Below are positions 1 through 9,273 of a stretch of 64,000 bases of DNA, piece after piece. Position 1 is the stretch's first letter; the number at the start of each line of letters is the position of its first letter. The stretch lies in NCBI RefSeq assembly GCF_017808105.1, contig NZ_JADBHF010000004.1:62001-126000 (forward strand), in the 5' to 3' direction. The DNA comes from Brevibacterium renqingii. Lineage in GTDB: Bacteria > Actinomycetota > Actinomycetes > Actinomycetales > Brevibacteriaceae. The notes under the pieces are model-generated. The model did not search any database and had not been told where the DNA came from. It saw only the letters and a list, made by a program, of their open reading frames with translations. Position numbers and translations under genes: made by a program.

Positions 1-444
1 TCTCCTGCCGCCCGTGCCGAGGATGCCGTCGAGGACGAGATCGGCGCGCGTCAGCTCCCGCAGCGCTTCGGCGTGGTCGGGGTCGGCGGGGCCGGCGGCA
101 GTCGCCTCGGCGGGGTCGGCGGCGAAGGCGATGACCTGGGCCCCGCTGCGGCGGGCGGCGGCCAGCCCCTCGGCGTGCGTATGCTCGAAGAGGGTGATGA
201 TCGTGACGGCCGCGCCCCGCCTGGCGAGAGCGGCCGCGGCGAGGAGAGCGTCCCCGGCGTTGTTGCCCGGGCCTGCCAGCACACAGACGCGCGAGCCGGT
301 GACCCGGCCCCTGTCAGTCGCCAGCGTCTCTCCGGCGATGTTCGCCAGGGCGCGGGCCGCCCGGGCCATGAGAGCGACACCGGCTTCGAGAAGAGGCACC
401 TCGGCCTCGCGGATGACCTCGCTCGGATAGGCGAACACACTCAT
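1..444 (-). CDS. nnr: NAD(P)H-hydrate epimerase, N-terminal part (runs off the window start)
   Basis: Epimerises the R and S forms of hydrated, damaged NAD(P)H so that a dehydratase can repair them; cytosolic. The 148 visible codons, read from an ATG at 444, carry a YjeF-N fold signature: AGPGNNAGDALL (residues about 57-68), the dinucleotide-binding loop of the family, and LDGILGTG near the window edge, the second conserved glycine loop. The C-terminal half lies outside the window, so I cannot tell whether the dehydratase domain is fused, as in many bacteria. It follows acpS and the M20 gene on the same strand; glmS-acpS-nnr order is common in actinomycetes. The frame stays open to base 1. 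Confidence 0.88.
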   Translation of the reverse strand, partial: MSVFAYPSEVIREAEVPLLEAGVALMARAARALANIAGETLATDRGRVTGSRVCVLAGPGNNAGDALLAAAALARRGAAVTIITLFEHTHAEGLAAARRSGAQVIAFAADPAEATAAGPADPDHAEALRELTRADLVLDGILGTGGRR

Positions 445-507
445 CGACTGCTCCTTCACGTCTCGACGTTCTGCCTCAACCGTATGCCGTCTCCGGCGAC
501 AGCCCGA

Positions 508-1773
508 TCAGTCCTCGGCCAGCTGCGCGAGTCTGCGCCCGGCCAGATGGGCGAGGAACAGAGCGTGGTCGGCCAGCCCGTCGTCGCTGTGGCGGGCACG
601 CGGGGAATGGTTGGCCTCGCGCTCTGCGACCGGCAGGTTCGGCAGCGCCACACCGAAATGCCCATAGGCGCCGGGCACCTGGGCCAGCACGCGGGAGAAG
701 TCCTCGGAGCCCGGGTGCGGGTTCGCTCTGCGCACCGCACGCTCGGGTCCGAAGAGGTCGGCGAAGGTGGACAGGAAGAACTCGGCCTCGGCATCGTCGT
801 TGATCGTCGGCGGCAGGACGGACTCGTAGTCGACATCGGCATTGAGACCGTGCGCGGCGACGAGGTCGCGCACGAGCTGGGGCAGCTCCACCTCGGCGCG
901 GGCGGTGACGGTTTCGGAGAAGGTGCGCACGCTCACGACGAGGGAGGCGCTGTCGGGGACGACGTTCGGTGCGGTGCCGCCGTTGAACTGGCCGACGGTG
1001 ATGACGATCGGGTCGAAGATGTCGAAGCGGCGGGTGACGTACTCCTGGAGCTGGCCCACAAGCATGGCACCGACCTGGATCGGGTCCTTGCCGGTGGCCG
1101 GGCGGGAGGCGTGGGTGCCCTTGCCGGTCACCGTGATCGTCATCTTCGAGAACGCCGCCATATAGGGCCCCGGACGGCTGAAGGCCACACCGAGGTCGGC
1201 GTCGGCGGAGACGTGGATGCCGAAGGCGGCTTTGACGCGTGGGCCGGCGGCGTCGAGGACGCCTTCGCCGATCATCTTCCCGGCCCCGTCATAGCCTTCC
1301 TCACCCGGCTGGAACATGAAGACGACGTCGCCGGGCAGGGATTCGCGGTCCCGGTGGAGGAGTTTGAGGGCGCCGACGAGGCCTGCGGTGTGCAGATCGT
1401 GGCCGCAGGCGTGCATCCTGCCCGAGGTGGCCGCGAAGTCGAAGCCGGTGGCCTCGGTCACGGGCAGACCGTCCATGTCCCCGCGCAGGAGCACTGCGGG
1501 CACGACGCCGGTCGAATCCTTCCTCCGGGCGCCGCCGCGGAGCACGACGACGATGGAGGACAGGCCCTCTCCCGTGCTCACCTCGACGTCGAGGCCTTCG
1601 ATGGCCTCACGCACGAGCTTCTGCGTGATCGGCAGGTCGAGGCCGAGCTCGACGTTCTCGTGCAGCTCTCGCCGGAGGGCGACCAGGCCGGGGGCGATGT
1701 CCGCGGCGTCGTCGGCGGTGGGCAGGTGGACGGAGGAGGCGACTGCCTCGGTGGGATCGGGAAGTGAGCTCAT
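508..1773 (-). CDS. M20 family amidohydrolase (hippurate hydrolase-like)
   Basis: A 421-residue zinc-dependent amidohydrolase/carboxypeptidase of the M20D group, which hydrolyse N-acyl amino acids or similar amides. Visible motifs: RGDMDGLPV (metal Asp, about residue 97), HACGHDLHTA (Cys-Gly-His-Asp metal site, about 116), FQPGEEGYDGA (Glu-Glu catalytic/metal pair, about 154) and a C-terminal GSEDFS metal-ligand motif. Length is normal for the family. No signal peptide, so probably cytosolic. It lies between acpS (27 nt upstream) and nnr on the same strand and may be co-transcribed, but its role is not linked to theirs by anything I see. The substrate cannot be assigned from sequence alone. 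Confidence 0.88.
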   Translation of the reverse strand: MSSLPDPTEAVASSVHLPTADDAADIAPGLVALRRELHENVELGLDLPITQKLVREAIEGLDVEVSTGEGLSSIVVVLRGGARRKDSTGVVPAVLLRGDMDGLPVTEATGFDFAATSGRMHACGHDLHTAGLVGALKLLHRDRESLPGDVVFMFQPGEEGYDGAGKMIGEGVLDAAGPRVKAAFGIHVSADADLGVAFSRPGPYMAAFSKMTITVTGKGTHASRPATGKDPIQVGAMLVGQLQEYVTRRFDIFDPIVITVGQFNGGTAPNVVPDSASLVVSVRTFSETVTARAEVELPQLVRDLVAAHGLNADVDYESVLPPTINDDAEAEFFLSTFADLFGPERAVRRANPHPGSEDFSRVLAQVPGAYGHFGVALPNLPVAEREANHSPRARHSDDGLADHALFLAHLAGRRLAQLAED

Positions 1774-1799
1774 GATCCCTCAGTCTATGACTCCTGAGC

Positions 1800-2264
1800 T
1801 CAGGACGTCTGTTCCCGTCCGCCGTCCGGGCGGTACATCGAGTGGCTGAAGTGCTCGGCGATGCCTTCGATGCCGGGACTGAGCGACGGACCTTCGCCCT
1901 CGGCGATGACGAAGGTCATCGTCAGGTCCGCATCGTGGGTGATCGACAGGTGGATGTTCGTCCCGCCGATCCGCCTGAAGTGCTCGAGCACGAGCCCGCG
2001 CAGCCGGAAGGAGGGCGCACCGGAGCGGGCGGGCACCACCTCGGCGGACTGCCAGGGCAGCCAGCCGGGGAAGCCGATCGCCTTCTTCAGCGCCTCCTTC
2101 GCGGAGAACCGCGCGGCCAGGGAGGCATCGGTGCGGCGCTTGCCGTTGCGTTTGAGCTGTTCGGCAGGAGTCAGCAGCCGGTCGAGGAGTTCGGGCACGC
2201 GTTCGATGTGCTCGGCGAAGCGCGGCACATCGGCGATGTCGGTGCCGATTCCCAGAATGGCCAT
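1800..2264 (-). CDS. acpS: Holo-[acyl-carrier-protein] synthase
   Basis: Transfers the 4'-phosphopantetheine arm of coenzyme A to apo-acyl carrier protein, activating fatty acid synthesis. The N-terminal [13 protein letters not shown] contains the Mg-binding Asp, and [13 protein letters not shown] (about residue 65) is the AcpS Glu/Lys signature; LSITHDADL follows. At 154 residues it is longer than the usual 120-130 because of an acidic, non-conserved C-terminal tail of about 30 residues. It starts 10 nt after glmS, so the two are probably one transcript. coaA, for coenzyme A synthesis, lies divergently nearby. Confidence 0.93.
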   Translation of the reverse strand: MAILGIGTDIADVPRFAEHIERVPELLDRLLTPAEQLKRNGKRRTDASLAARFSAKEALKKAIGFPGWLPWQSAEVVPARSGAPSFRLRGLVLEHFRRIGGTNIHLSITHDADLTMTFVIAEGEGPSLSPGIEGIAEHFSHSMYRPDGGREQTS

Positions 2265-2274
2265 CGTCTCGTCC

Positions 2275-4149
2275 TTACTCGACGGTGACGGACTTCGCGA
2301 GGTTGCGCGGCTGGTCGACGTCGAGTCCCTTGGCCGTGGCCAGTTCCATCGCGAAGATCTGCAGCGGAACCGTCGTCAGCAGCGGAGCCATGAGCGTCGT
2401 GGTCTCCGGCACGGAGATGACCTCGGAGGCGAACTGGTCGACCTCTTCGTCTCCCTCCTCGGCGATGACGACGGTGTTCGCACCGCGGGCGCGGACCTCC
2501 TGGATGTTCGAGATGACCTTCGCGTGCAGCGAATCCCGGCCGCGCTTGGACGGCACGATGATGATGACGAGCTGGCCGTCGTCGATGAGTGCGATCGGTC
2601 CGTGCTTGAGCTCGCCGGCGGCGAAGCCCTCGGCGTGGATGTAGGCGAGCTCCTTGAGCTTGAGCGCTCCCTCCATCGCCACCGGATAGCCGACGTGACG
2701 GCCGAGGAACAGCACCGAGCCGACGTCCTGGTTGCGATCGGCCAGGGCGAGCACCTGCGATTTCGTCTCATCGAGGATGTGCTGGACCTTCTCGGGGATG
2801 GTCTGCAGCTCGGACAGGATGGTCGCGATCTCGTCGCGGAACTTGTTGCCGCGCAGCTGCGCGAGGTAGAGGCCGAGCAGGTAGCAGGCGACGACCTGGG
2901 ACAGGAACGCCTTCGTCGAGGCGACGGCGATCTCCGGGCCGGCGTGCGTGTAGAGGGCGGCATCGGATTCGCGCGGAATCGTCGAGCCGAAGGTGTTGCA
3001 GATCGCGATGACCTTCGCGCCCTGCTGGCGGGCGTGGCGGACGGCCATGATCGTGTCCATCGTCTCGCCCGACTGCGAGATCGCCACGACGAGGGTCTTC
3101 TCGGTCACGACGGGGTCCCGGTAGCGGAACTCGTGCGCGAGTTCGACCTCGGTGGGGATGCGGCACCAGTGCTCGATCGCGTACTTCGCGACCTGACCGG
3201 CGTAGGCGGCGGTGCCGCAGGCGATGACGACGATCTTGTCGACGGACTTCAGCACCGACTCATCGATGTGCATCTCGTCGAGGGTCAGTCGCCCCTCGGT
3301 GTCGAGACGACCGAGCAGCGTATCGGCGATGGCCTGCGGCTGGTCGTGGATCTCCTTGTCCATGAAGGAGGCGTAGCCGCCCTTTTCCGCGGCCGCGGTG
3401 TCCCAGTCGACCTCGAAGCGCTCACCCTCGACAGGGTTGCCCTGGGTGTCGGTGATCACGACCTCGTCCGGAGTGATCGTCACGACCTCGTCCTGGCCGA
3501 TCTCAACGGCCGTGCGGGTGTAGTCGATGAAGGCGGCGACATCGGAGCCGAGGAAGTTCTCCCCCTCGCCGAGGCCGATGACCAGCGGCGAGTTGCGGCG
3601 GGCGGCCACGACCTGTCCCGGCGCGTCGGCGTGGACGGCGAGCAGGGTGAACGCACCCTCGAGCTCGGTCGCGGTGATCCGCATCGCGGCGGTGAGGTCA
3701 CCGATCTCGCGGTAGTTCTTGGCCAGCTGGGCGGCGGCGACCTCGGTGTCGGTCTCGGAGAGGAACTCGACGCCCTCGGCGACGAGGTCCTTCTTCAGGT
3801 GCGCGAAGTTCTCGATGATGCCGTTGTGGATGAGCGCGAGCTTGCCGCCGTCGGCCAGGTGCGGGTGGGCATTGACGTCGGTGGGGCCGCCGTGGGTGGC
3901 CCACCGCGTGTGGCCGATGCCGGTCTGCGCGGCCGGCAGCGGGTTGGCCTCGATCTCCTCGATCAGGGCGGAGAACTTCCCGGCCTTCTTCGCCGAGGCG
4001 AGCTCACCGTCAGCGGTGACGAGCGCGACCCCGGCCGAGTCGTAGCCGCGGTACTCGAGCCGCTTCAGGCCGCCGAGCACGACGTCGAGCGCCTGATGAT
4101 CGGCATTGTCGATGGGGGCCTTGGATACATAGCCAACGATTCCACACAT
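2275..4149 (-). CDS. glmS: Glutamine--fructose-6-phosphate aminotransferase (isomerizing)
   Basis: Makes glucosamine-6-phosphate from fructose-6-phosphate and glutamine, the entry step to UDP-GlcNAc for peptidoglycan. The start is set by MCGIVGYV: after Met removal, Cys2 is the N-terminal glutaminase nucleophile. A 57-nt longer in-frame reading exists upstream but would bury this cysteine. GHTRWATHG and a glutaminase domain fill residues 1-230; two SIS sugar-isomerase domains follow (SQSGETMDT about 370, [15 protein letters not shown] about 500), ending in KSVTVE as usual. The product is 624 residues. There is no Shine-Dalgarno, but a TAAAAT -10 lies 7 nt before the ATG, suggesting a leaderless mRNA. 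glmM, the next enzyme, is at 10853-12205. Confidence 0.97.
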   Translation of the reverse strand: MCGIVGYVSKAPIDNADHQALDVVLGGLKRLEYRGYDSAGVALVTADGELASAKKAGKFSALIEEIEANPLPAAQTGIGHTRWATHGGPTDVNAHPHLADGGKLALIHNGIIENFAHLKKDLVAEGVEFLSETDTEVAAAQLAKNYREIGDLTAAMRITATELEGAFTLLAVHADAPGQVVAARRNSPLVIGLGEGENFLGSDVAAFIDYTRTAVEIGQDEVVTITPDEVVITDTQGNPVEGERFEVDWDTAAAEKGGYASFMDKEIHDQPQAIADTLLGRLDTEGRLTLDEMHIDESVLKSVDKIVVIACGTAAYAGQVAKYAIEHWCRIPTEVELAHEFRYRDPVVTEKTLVVAISQSGETMDTIMAVRHARQQGAKVIAICNTFGSTIPRESDAALYTHAGPEIAVASTKAFLSQVVACYLLGLYLAQLRGNKFRDEIATILSELQTIPEKVQHILDETKSQVLALADRNQDVGSVLFLGRHVGYPVAMEGALKLKELAYIHAEGFAAGELKHGPIALIDDGQLVIIIVPSKRGRDSLHAKVISNIQEVRARGANTVVIAEEGDEEVDQFASEVISVPETTTLMAPLLTTVPLQIFAMELATAKGLDVDQPRNLAKSVTVE

Positions 4150-4156
4150 GAGGGAG

Positions 4157-4162
4157 ATTTTA
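4157..4162 (-). promoter_or_regulatory. Candidate -10 box for leaderless glmS
   Basis: TAAAAT on the minus strand, 7 nt before the glmS ATG, in an otherwise G+C-rich stretch. No Shine-Dalgarno precedes that ATG. I see no convincing -35 at 17 nt upstream. Confidence 0.5.
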
Positions 4163-4199
4163 CGCACTCGCGGCCGATCTCGCGCATTCCGGCGAGTCA

Positions 4200-4219
4200 T
4201 GATCACGGCAACGTGATCA
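4200..4219. promoter_or_regulatory. 20-nt perfect palindrome between glmS and coaA
   Basis: TGATCACG-GCAA-CGTGATCA, two 8-nt arms around a 4-nt centre, about 50 nt upstream of glmS and 100 nt upstream of coaA. It is a candidate operator for either gene; the regulator is unknown. It could instead be a short hairpin in a coaA leader. Confidence 0.5.
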
Positions 4220-4320
4220 ACTGCACGCGGTGGGGCACCCGTCGGGCCCGGCCTCGGCCCGGGCGGACGGGGTCGCGGCCCGGGCGCGTCTCACGGGCCG
4301 CCTCGGCGAGGGAAGCGAAC

Positions 4321-5382
4321 ATGACGCATGACACAATGGGGCGCATGAGCACAGTCGACCCCCAGCTGGACCGCGCGCGCCGGCTCGCCGGACTCAGCCC
4401 TGCCCGTCGCAGCGAACCCGACTCGACGTCCCCGTTCTGGGAGTTCGACCGTGAGGTCTGGGGCACGCTCGCCCAGGCCACTCCCCTGCCGCTGAAACAG
4501 CGCGACATCGAACGGCTGCGCGGCCTCGGCGATCGGATCAACCTCGACGAGGTGGCCCAGGTGTACCTGCCCCTGTCGCGACTGCTCAACCTCTACGTCT
4601 CGGCCAGACGGTCCAAACACGATATGACCCGGCAGTTCTTCTCGCCGCTGCACGAGCAGGGACTGGAGCCGCAGGACGCCAAGCGCACGCCCTTCGTCAT
4701 CGGGGTGGCAGGCTCCGTGGCCGTCGGGAAGTCGACGACCGCACGCGTGCTGCGCGAACTGCTCGCCCGGTGGCCCGACACTCCCCGCGTCGAACTCATC
4801 ACTACCGATGGGTTCCTCTACCCCAATGCCGAGCTCGCCCGCCGCCGCCTGACCGGCCGGAAGGGATTCCCCGAATCCTATGATCGGCGCAAACTGCTCA
4901 AGTTCATCTCCGCCGTCAAGGCCGGCTCCCCGGAAGTCCGAGCCCCCGTGTACTCCCACCACACCTACGACATCGTCCCCGGCGCCGAGGTGGTCGTCCG
5001 CTCCCCCGATGTCCTCATCGTCGAAGGCCTCAACGTCCTGCAGCCCGCACGCCCCCGTCAGGACGGCACCGTGGGGCTGGCGATCAGCGACTACTTCGAC
5101 TTCTCCGTCTACGTCGACGCCCGCTCCCGGGACATCAAGCAGTGGTACGTCTCCCGCTTCCTCAAGCTCAAGCACGGTGCCTTCCAGGACGAGGACTCCT
5201 ACTTCCACCGCTACTCACAGCTCGACGACGACGAAGCCGTCACCCTGGCCACGGAGATCTGGGACTCCATCAATTTCCCGAACCTGCGCGAGAACGTCCA
5301 GCCCAGCCGGGGCCGGGCCGACCTCGTGCTCCACAAGTCCGCCGATCACACGATCCGGAAAGTGCAGCTGCGCAAGCTGTGA
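4321..5382 (+). CDS. coaA: Type I pantothenate kinase
   Basis: Phosphorylates pantothenate, the first and usually limiting step of coenzyme A synthesis. The product closely resembles mycobacterial CoaA as I recall it: the P-loop [14 protein letters not shown] (about residue 128), [38 protein letters not shown] and a C-terminal LRKL. Two starts are possible. The ATG at 4321 has a GAGGGAA Shine-Dalgarno 6 nt upstream. The ATG at 4345 (product MSTVDPQ...) is 7 nt after a CACAAT -10-like box, compatible with a leaderless message; I list the longer form. It is divergent from glmS-acpS, and AcpS consumes the CoA made here. panB and panC, which supply pantothenate, are at 32817-34672. Confidence 0.95.
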   Translation: MTHDTMGRMSTVDPQLDRARRLAGLSPARRSEPDSTSPFWEFDREVWGTLAQATPLPLKQRDIERLRGLGDRINLDEVAQVYLPLSRLLNLYVSARRSKHDMTRQFFSPLHEQGLEPQDAKRTPFVIGVAGSVAVGKSTTARVLRELLARWPDTPRVELITTDGFLYPNAELARRRLTGRKGFPESYDRRKLLKFISAVKAGSPEVRAPVYSHHTYDIVPGAEVVVRSPDVLIVEGLNVLQPARPRQDGTVGLAISDYFDFSVYVDARSRDIKQWYVSRFLKLKHGAFQDEDSYFHRYSQLDDDEAVTLATEIWDSINFPNLRENVQPSRGRADLVLHKSADHTIRKVQLRKL

Positions 5383-5425
5383 GCCCGGCGCGGGGTCGAG
5401 GAAATAGTTTCGGCCCCTGAACAGT

Positions 5426-5438
5426 TGCACTGAGTGCA
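5426..5438. promoter_or_regulatory. Palindromic operator candidate upstream of the ABC exporter
   Basis: TGCACT-G-AGTGCA, a perfect 13-nt palindrome in the gap between coaA and the ABC exporter, about 140 nt before the exporter start. Its size suits a MarR- or TetR-type repressor, which often control such exporters, but no regulator gene is adjacent. Confidence 0.5.
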
Positions 5439-5577
5439 TTGTTGTACTCTCCGTCGGAGAGCCACCCGCCTTCAGCGGCGATCGGATGCGGGCGAACCCT
5501 GCATCGACACGGGTGTGAGACCCGTGCGTGCTCGGTCGCATCGGCAGCAGAGCTTCGGCAGCAGAAAGGGACCCACT

Positions 5578-7440
5578 GTGAGTATGCCCTCCGCGCACCG
5601 TCTGATGTACTCCTCGGTCAAGAACCAGAAGACCCCCCAGACGACCATCCAACCGGGCATCTACCGGAGGATCGCCGCGTACGCGACGCGGCACAAGCGC
5701 AAGCTCATCGTCTTCCTCGTCCTCTCCGTCCTCACCGCGGGAATCGGCGTGCTCAACCCAGTTCTCGCCGGCGATGTCGTCAACGCGATCACCGGCGGCG
5801 GCCCCGTCTCAACTGTGGTGTGGCTGGCCGTGGCCATCGGCGGTCTGGCCATCGCCGACGCCGCGATCTCGATCACGAACAGGTATCTGTCCTCCCGCAT
5901 CGGTGAGGGGCTGATCTTCGATCTGCGCACGGCGGTGTACGACCACGTCCAGTCGATGCCGATCGCCTTCTTCAACCGCACCCGCACCGGCGCTCTGGTC
6001 TCCCGGCTCAACACCGATGTCATCGGCGCCCAGCGGGCGTTCTCGAACACCCTGTCCGGAATCGTGTCGAACTTCGTGTCCCTGGCACTGACCGTGGGCG
6101 TCATGGTCACGATCTCCTGGCAGGTGACCGTGATGTCGATCCTGCTGCTGCCCCTGTTCATCATTCCCACCCGCCTGCTCAGCGGGAAGCTCGCCGCTCT
6201 GCAGTTCGAAGCCGCGAACAACTCCGCGGACATGTCGACGCGGATGACCGAGAGGTTCTCAGCCGCCGGTGCCACACTCATCAAACTCTTCGGCAATCCC
6301 CGCAAGGAGAATGAGGAGTTCGCCGATCGTGCCGGACAGGTCCGCGACATCGGGGTGAAGGTCGCAATGCTGCAGTCGACGTTCGTATCCTCGCTGACGT
6401 TGGTCTCCGCCTTGGCGCTTGCCCTGGTCTACGGTGTCGGCGGTGCGCAGGCCGTGCTCGGCAACCTCAACGCGGGTCAGGTCGTGACCCTGGCGCTGCT
6501 GCTGACCAGGCTCTACACTCCCCTGACGATGCTCGCCAATGCCCGCCTGGACATCCAGAGCGCGGTCGTATCGTTCCAGCGCGTGTTCGAGATCCTCGAC
6601 CTCGTGCCGTACTTCAAAGAACCCGAGAAGCCGCGACGGCTGCCTGCCAGCGGTCTCGATGTGGTCTTCGATCACGTCGACTTCGCCTACCCCAGCGCCG
6701 AACAGGTCAGCCTGGCCAGCCTCGAAGACGTCTCCGTGCTCGATTCCCGAGGCGGCGACGAGGTCATCCATGATCTGAGCTTCACGATTCCCGCCGGGCA
6801 CACCGTCGCCCTCGTCGGTTCATCGGGGGCGGGGAAATCGACGATCGCTTCCCTGCTGCCGCGCCTCTACGACGTCACCGGCGGCACGATCAGCATCGGC
6901 GGAGTCGATGTGCGGGATCTGTCGTTCGCCGATCTGCGCGAGGCCGTCGGCGTCGTCACCCAGGACGGTCACGTCTTCCATGAGTCGATCCGTGCCAATC
7001 TCGCCCTCGTCAACCCCGACGCGACCGAGGGGCAGATGCGCGACGCGATCGATCGGGCGCAGCTGTCGAACGTCATCGCTGCGCTTCCCGATGGCTTGGA
7101 CACGGTCGTGGGAGAGCGCGGGTACCGTCTGTCGGGAGGCGAGCGCCAGCGGCTGACCATCGCCCGGATGCTGCTCGCGTCCCCGGAGATCGTCGTCCTC
7201 GACGAGGCCACCTCGGCGCTGGATTCGACGAACGAGGCGGCGATCCAGCAGGCCCTGGCTCAGGCGATGCACGGTCGCACGGCACTGGTCATCGCGCACC
7301 GGCTCTCAACGATCCGGCAGGCCGACACGATCCTCGTCATCGAAGCCGGGCGCATCATCGAGTCCGGTTCCCACGATGAGCTCGTCGGCCGCGGCGGCCG
7401 CTATTCCGAGCTCTACGCCACCCAGTTCGCCTCGAGCTGA
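5578..7440 (+). CDS. ABC exporter half-transporter (permease fused to ATPase)
   Basis: A 620-residue type IV ABC exporter of the multidrug/lipid group in the cytoplasmic membrane. About six transmembrane helices span residues 35-345. The nucleotide-binding domain contains Walker A GSSGAGKST (about 414), signature LSGGERQRL, Walker B VVLDEATSALD and the switch histidine AHRLS. The GTG start is chosen because AAAGGG lies 7 nt upstream; a longer in-frame ATG at 5434 would include the palindromic operator. A short insertion of about 25 residues (SLASLEDVSVLDSRGG) precedes the core of the ATPase domain. It appears monocistronic, with no partner half-transporter beside it, so it probably works as a homodimer. 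The substrate is unknown. Confidence 0.9.
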   Translation: MSMPSAHRLMYSSVKNQKTPQTTIQPGIYRRIAAYATRHKRKLIVFLVLSVLTAGIGVLNPVLAGDVVNAITGGGPVSTVVWLAVAIGGLAIADAAISITNRYLSSRIGEGLIFDLRTAVYDHVQSMPIAFFNRTRTGALVSRLNTDVIGAQRAFSNTLSGIVSNFVSLALTVGVMVTISWQVTVMSILLLPLFIIPTRLLSGKLAALQFEAANNSADMSTRMTERFSAAGATLIKLFGNPRKENEEFADRAGQVRDIGVKVAMLQSTFVSSLTLVSALALALVYGVGGAQAVLGNLNAGQVVTLALLLTRLYTPLTMLANARLDIQSAVVSFQRVFEILDLVPYFKEPEKPRRLPASGLDVVFDHVDFAYPSAEQVSLASLEDVSVLDSRGGDEVIHDLSFTIPAGHTVALVGSSGAGKSTIASLLPRLYDVTGGTISIGGVDVRDLSFADLREAVGVVTQDGHVFHESIRANLALVNPDATEGQMRDAIDRAQLSNVIAALPDGLDTVVGERGYRLSGGERQRLTIARMLLASPEIVVLDEATSALDSTNEAAIQQALAQAMHGRTALVIAHRLSTIRQADTILVIEAGRIIESGSHDELVGRGGRYSELYATQFASS

Positions 7441-7536
7441 TCCGGCCGGACCGACGCCGCAGCGTCAGTGACGCGGGGCTTTCGTGAGGTTCGTCGCGAT
7501 CTTCCCCGTCTTCAGGGCGACCGCTACGCTGACCGC

Positions 7537-9273
7537 ATGATTGTGCGCGTGATGGGGCGCGTGGAGGTCCTCCATGACGGTGTCGCCCGAGGGGTGCAGG
7601 GACGCACGCAGCGATCCCTTCTGTCTGTGCTGGTTCTCCGGCTGCGAGTGTGGACACCGGCCTCGCTCATGGTCGAGGCACTGTGGCCAGGCGATCAGTC
7701 CGAGCGTGCCTTCACGCGCCTGCACGTCCAGGTCCACCGACTGCGCCGCCAGCTGGGACACGGTGTCCTCATCAATTCGGCCAGCGGCTACCGACTCGAC
7801 CTCACCCCGGAGGCCATCGACGCATGGCACTTCGAACGCAGTGCCCGCTCCGCCCTCGCCGAGGCTTCGCCCACCCACGATCTCGGCGCCCTCCGACGAC
7901 TCGAGGCTGCCGCATCACTGTGGGACGGTGAGCCGTTTCCCGGTGTCGAACTTCCAGACACCGTGACGTGGCAGTCCGAGCTGGCAGACCTGTACGCGCG
8001 AGTGCAGGTCAAGCGCGCCGAGTTCCACTTGGAGTTCGGCGACGGACGCGCGGCGCTCGATCTGGCCACACAGCTGTCGCAGGAACAGCCGGAGAACGAA
8101 CGCGCACAGGTTCTGCGGATGTCGGCCCTGCAGCAGACCGGGCAGGACGCTGAGGTGCACCGCGCCTTCGGTGAGGTGCACCGGGCGCTGACCGATCTGG
8201 GCGTGGACCCGGGCCCGGACCTGCTCGACGCCCACCGCGCTCTGGCCTGCAGCCGGGAAGCGGAGATCCGATCCGAACTGACGGTCGTCGATGCTGCCGG
8301 TGATCTGATTCCCTCCAGCGAGAACCCGACCGACCCGAGCATGCGCGGATCGGCGCTGCGCCGCGAGCTCGCCTACCTCCTCATGGGCAAGGGACGCCAC
8401 AGCGAGGCGCTGACGCTGCTCGAGCGCCTGGAGGCCCTCCACTCGGGGCTCGGGCATGAGAACACGTGCGCGCTCCTGCTCCGGGACATGGTCGCGGTCA
8501 TGGGACTGACCGGGGATCTGCGCCGTGCCCTGCGACTCCTCGGTGCGGCGTCGAGACTCGACGAACGGACGACGGGGACCGACGCGATGCTGCGCATCAT
8601 CCGGGCTCTCGTCCTCACCCATATGCGTCGTCTCAGTCGTGCCGAGGACTCGCTCATGGCCGCCGGCGAACCGACCGGAACACAGCCCCGACAGGTGATG
8701 TGGTGGCGGACCCGCAGTCAGATCGACAGGCGGGCCGGTCGACCCCGCGACGCCGTGGCCGGAGCACTCAGAGCCTGGGGCATCGGCCGAGAGGCCGGCA
8801 CCGAGGTCGACCTCGGCCCGGTTCTGCTCGATGTCGCCTGCTCGATGCGTGATGCAGCCGAGGTGGAATGCTTCGACTGGTACCGCACGGTCCTGCGACA
8901 CGCTCACACCGCGATGCGCGTGCCCCTGGCCGCAAGCGCGCATGCGTCGATGGCGAAGGCCCATCTGCTGTGGGGCAGCCCGGAGACGGCGGCCGTGCAC
9001 TCACGTGCGGGCCTCGAACTTGCGCAGTGGTCGGGATGCTGGCTGTTCGCCGGCCGGGCCGCCGACCGCCTCGCCGAGGCGGAGGAGCACTTGGGTGAGG
9101 CGTCCTCCGCCCTTCGCCACCGGTATGAGGCACAGTCCTTCTACCGCCGCATCGACTTCCCCGCACCGATCGGGTTCGGCAGCGGATCGGAGGCCTATGC
9201 GGTGCTCACGGCTGCGCCGGCGGCACGGGGTGATTGGCCGCGAACACATTCCCGGGGTCGTAGGCGCTCTTGA
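7537..9273 (+). CDS. BTAD-domain (AfsR/SARP-like) transcriptional regulator
   Basis: A 578-residue regulator. Residues 1-90 resemble an OmpR-like winged-helix DNA-binding domain (RLHVQVHRLRRQL is the recognition-helix region). Residues about 95-240 form a bacterial transcriptional activator domain (EQPENERAQVLRMSALQQTG). The remainder is helical and TPR-like, without a Walker motif, so no STAND ATPase is present. The ATG start gives MIVRVMGRVEVL, where the winged-helix begins; a TACGCT -10 sits 7 nt before it, suggesting a leaderless mRNA. Its 3' end overlaps by 68 nt the convergent FAD oxidase remnant. Such regulators often control a neighbouring pathway. The broken oxidase is the only local candidate target, which is inference only. 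Confidence 0.82.
   Translation: MIVRVMGRVEVLHDGVARGVQGRTQRSLLSVLVLRLRVWTPASLMVEALWPGDQSERAFTRLHVQVHRLRRQLGHGVLINSASGYRLDLTPEAIDAWHFERSARSALAEASPTHDLGALRRLEAAASLWDGEPFPGVELPDTVTWQSELADLYARVQVKRAEFHLEFGDGRAALDLATQLSQEQPENERAQVLRMSALQQTGQDAEVHRAFGEVHRALTDLGVDPGPDLLDAHRALACSREAEIRSELTVVDAAGDLIPSSENPTDPSMRGSALRRELAYLLMGKGRHSEALTLLERLEALHSGLGHENTCALLLRDMVAVMGLTGDLRRALRLLGAASRLDERTTGTDAMLRIIRALVLTHMRRLSRAEDSLMAAGEPTGTQPRQVMWWRTRSQIDRRAGRPRDAVAGALRAWGIGREAGTEVDLGPVLLDVACSMRDAAEVECFDWYRTVLRHAHTAMRVPLAASAHASMAKAHLLWGSPETAAVHSRAGLELAQWSGCWLFAGRAADRLAEAEEHLGEASSALRHRYEAQSFYRRIDFPAPIGFGSGSEAYAVLTAAPAARGDWPRTHSRGRRRS

Noticed and set aside
73..1767. A 564-residue open frame opposite the M20 gene and nnr
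   Set aside because: It is an antisense shadow typical of high-G+C coding DNA. Its composition is repetitive Gly/Val/Asp/Arg with no fold, while the minus strand carries clear catalytic motifs.
1861..4320. Long plus-strand open frame running into coaA
   Set aside because: Opposite glmS and acpS, which are unambiguous. Only the part from 4321 or 4345 is CoaA.
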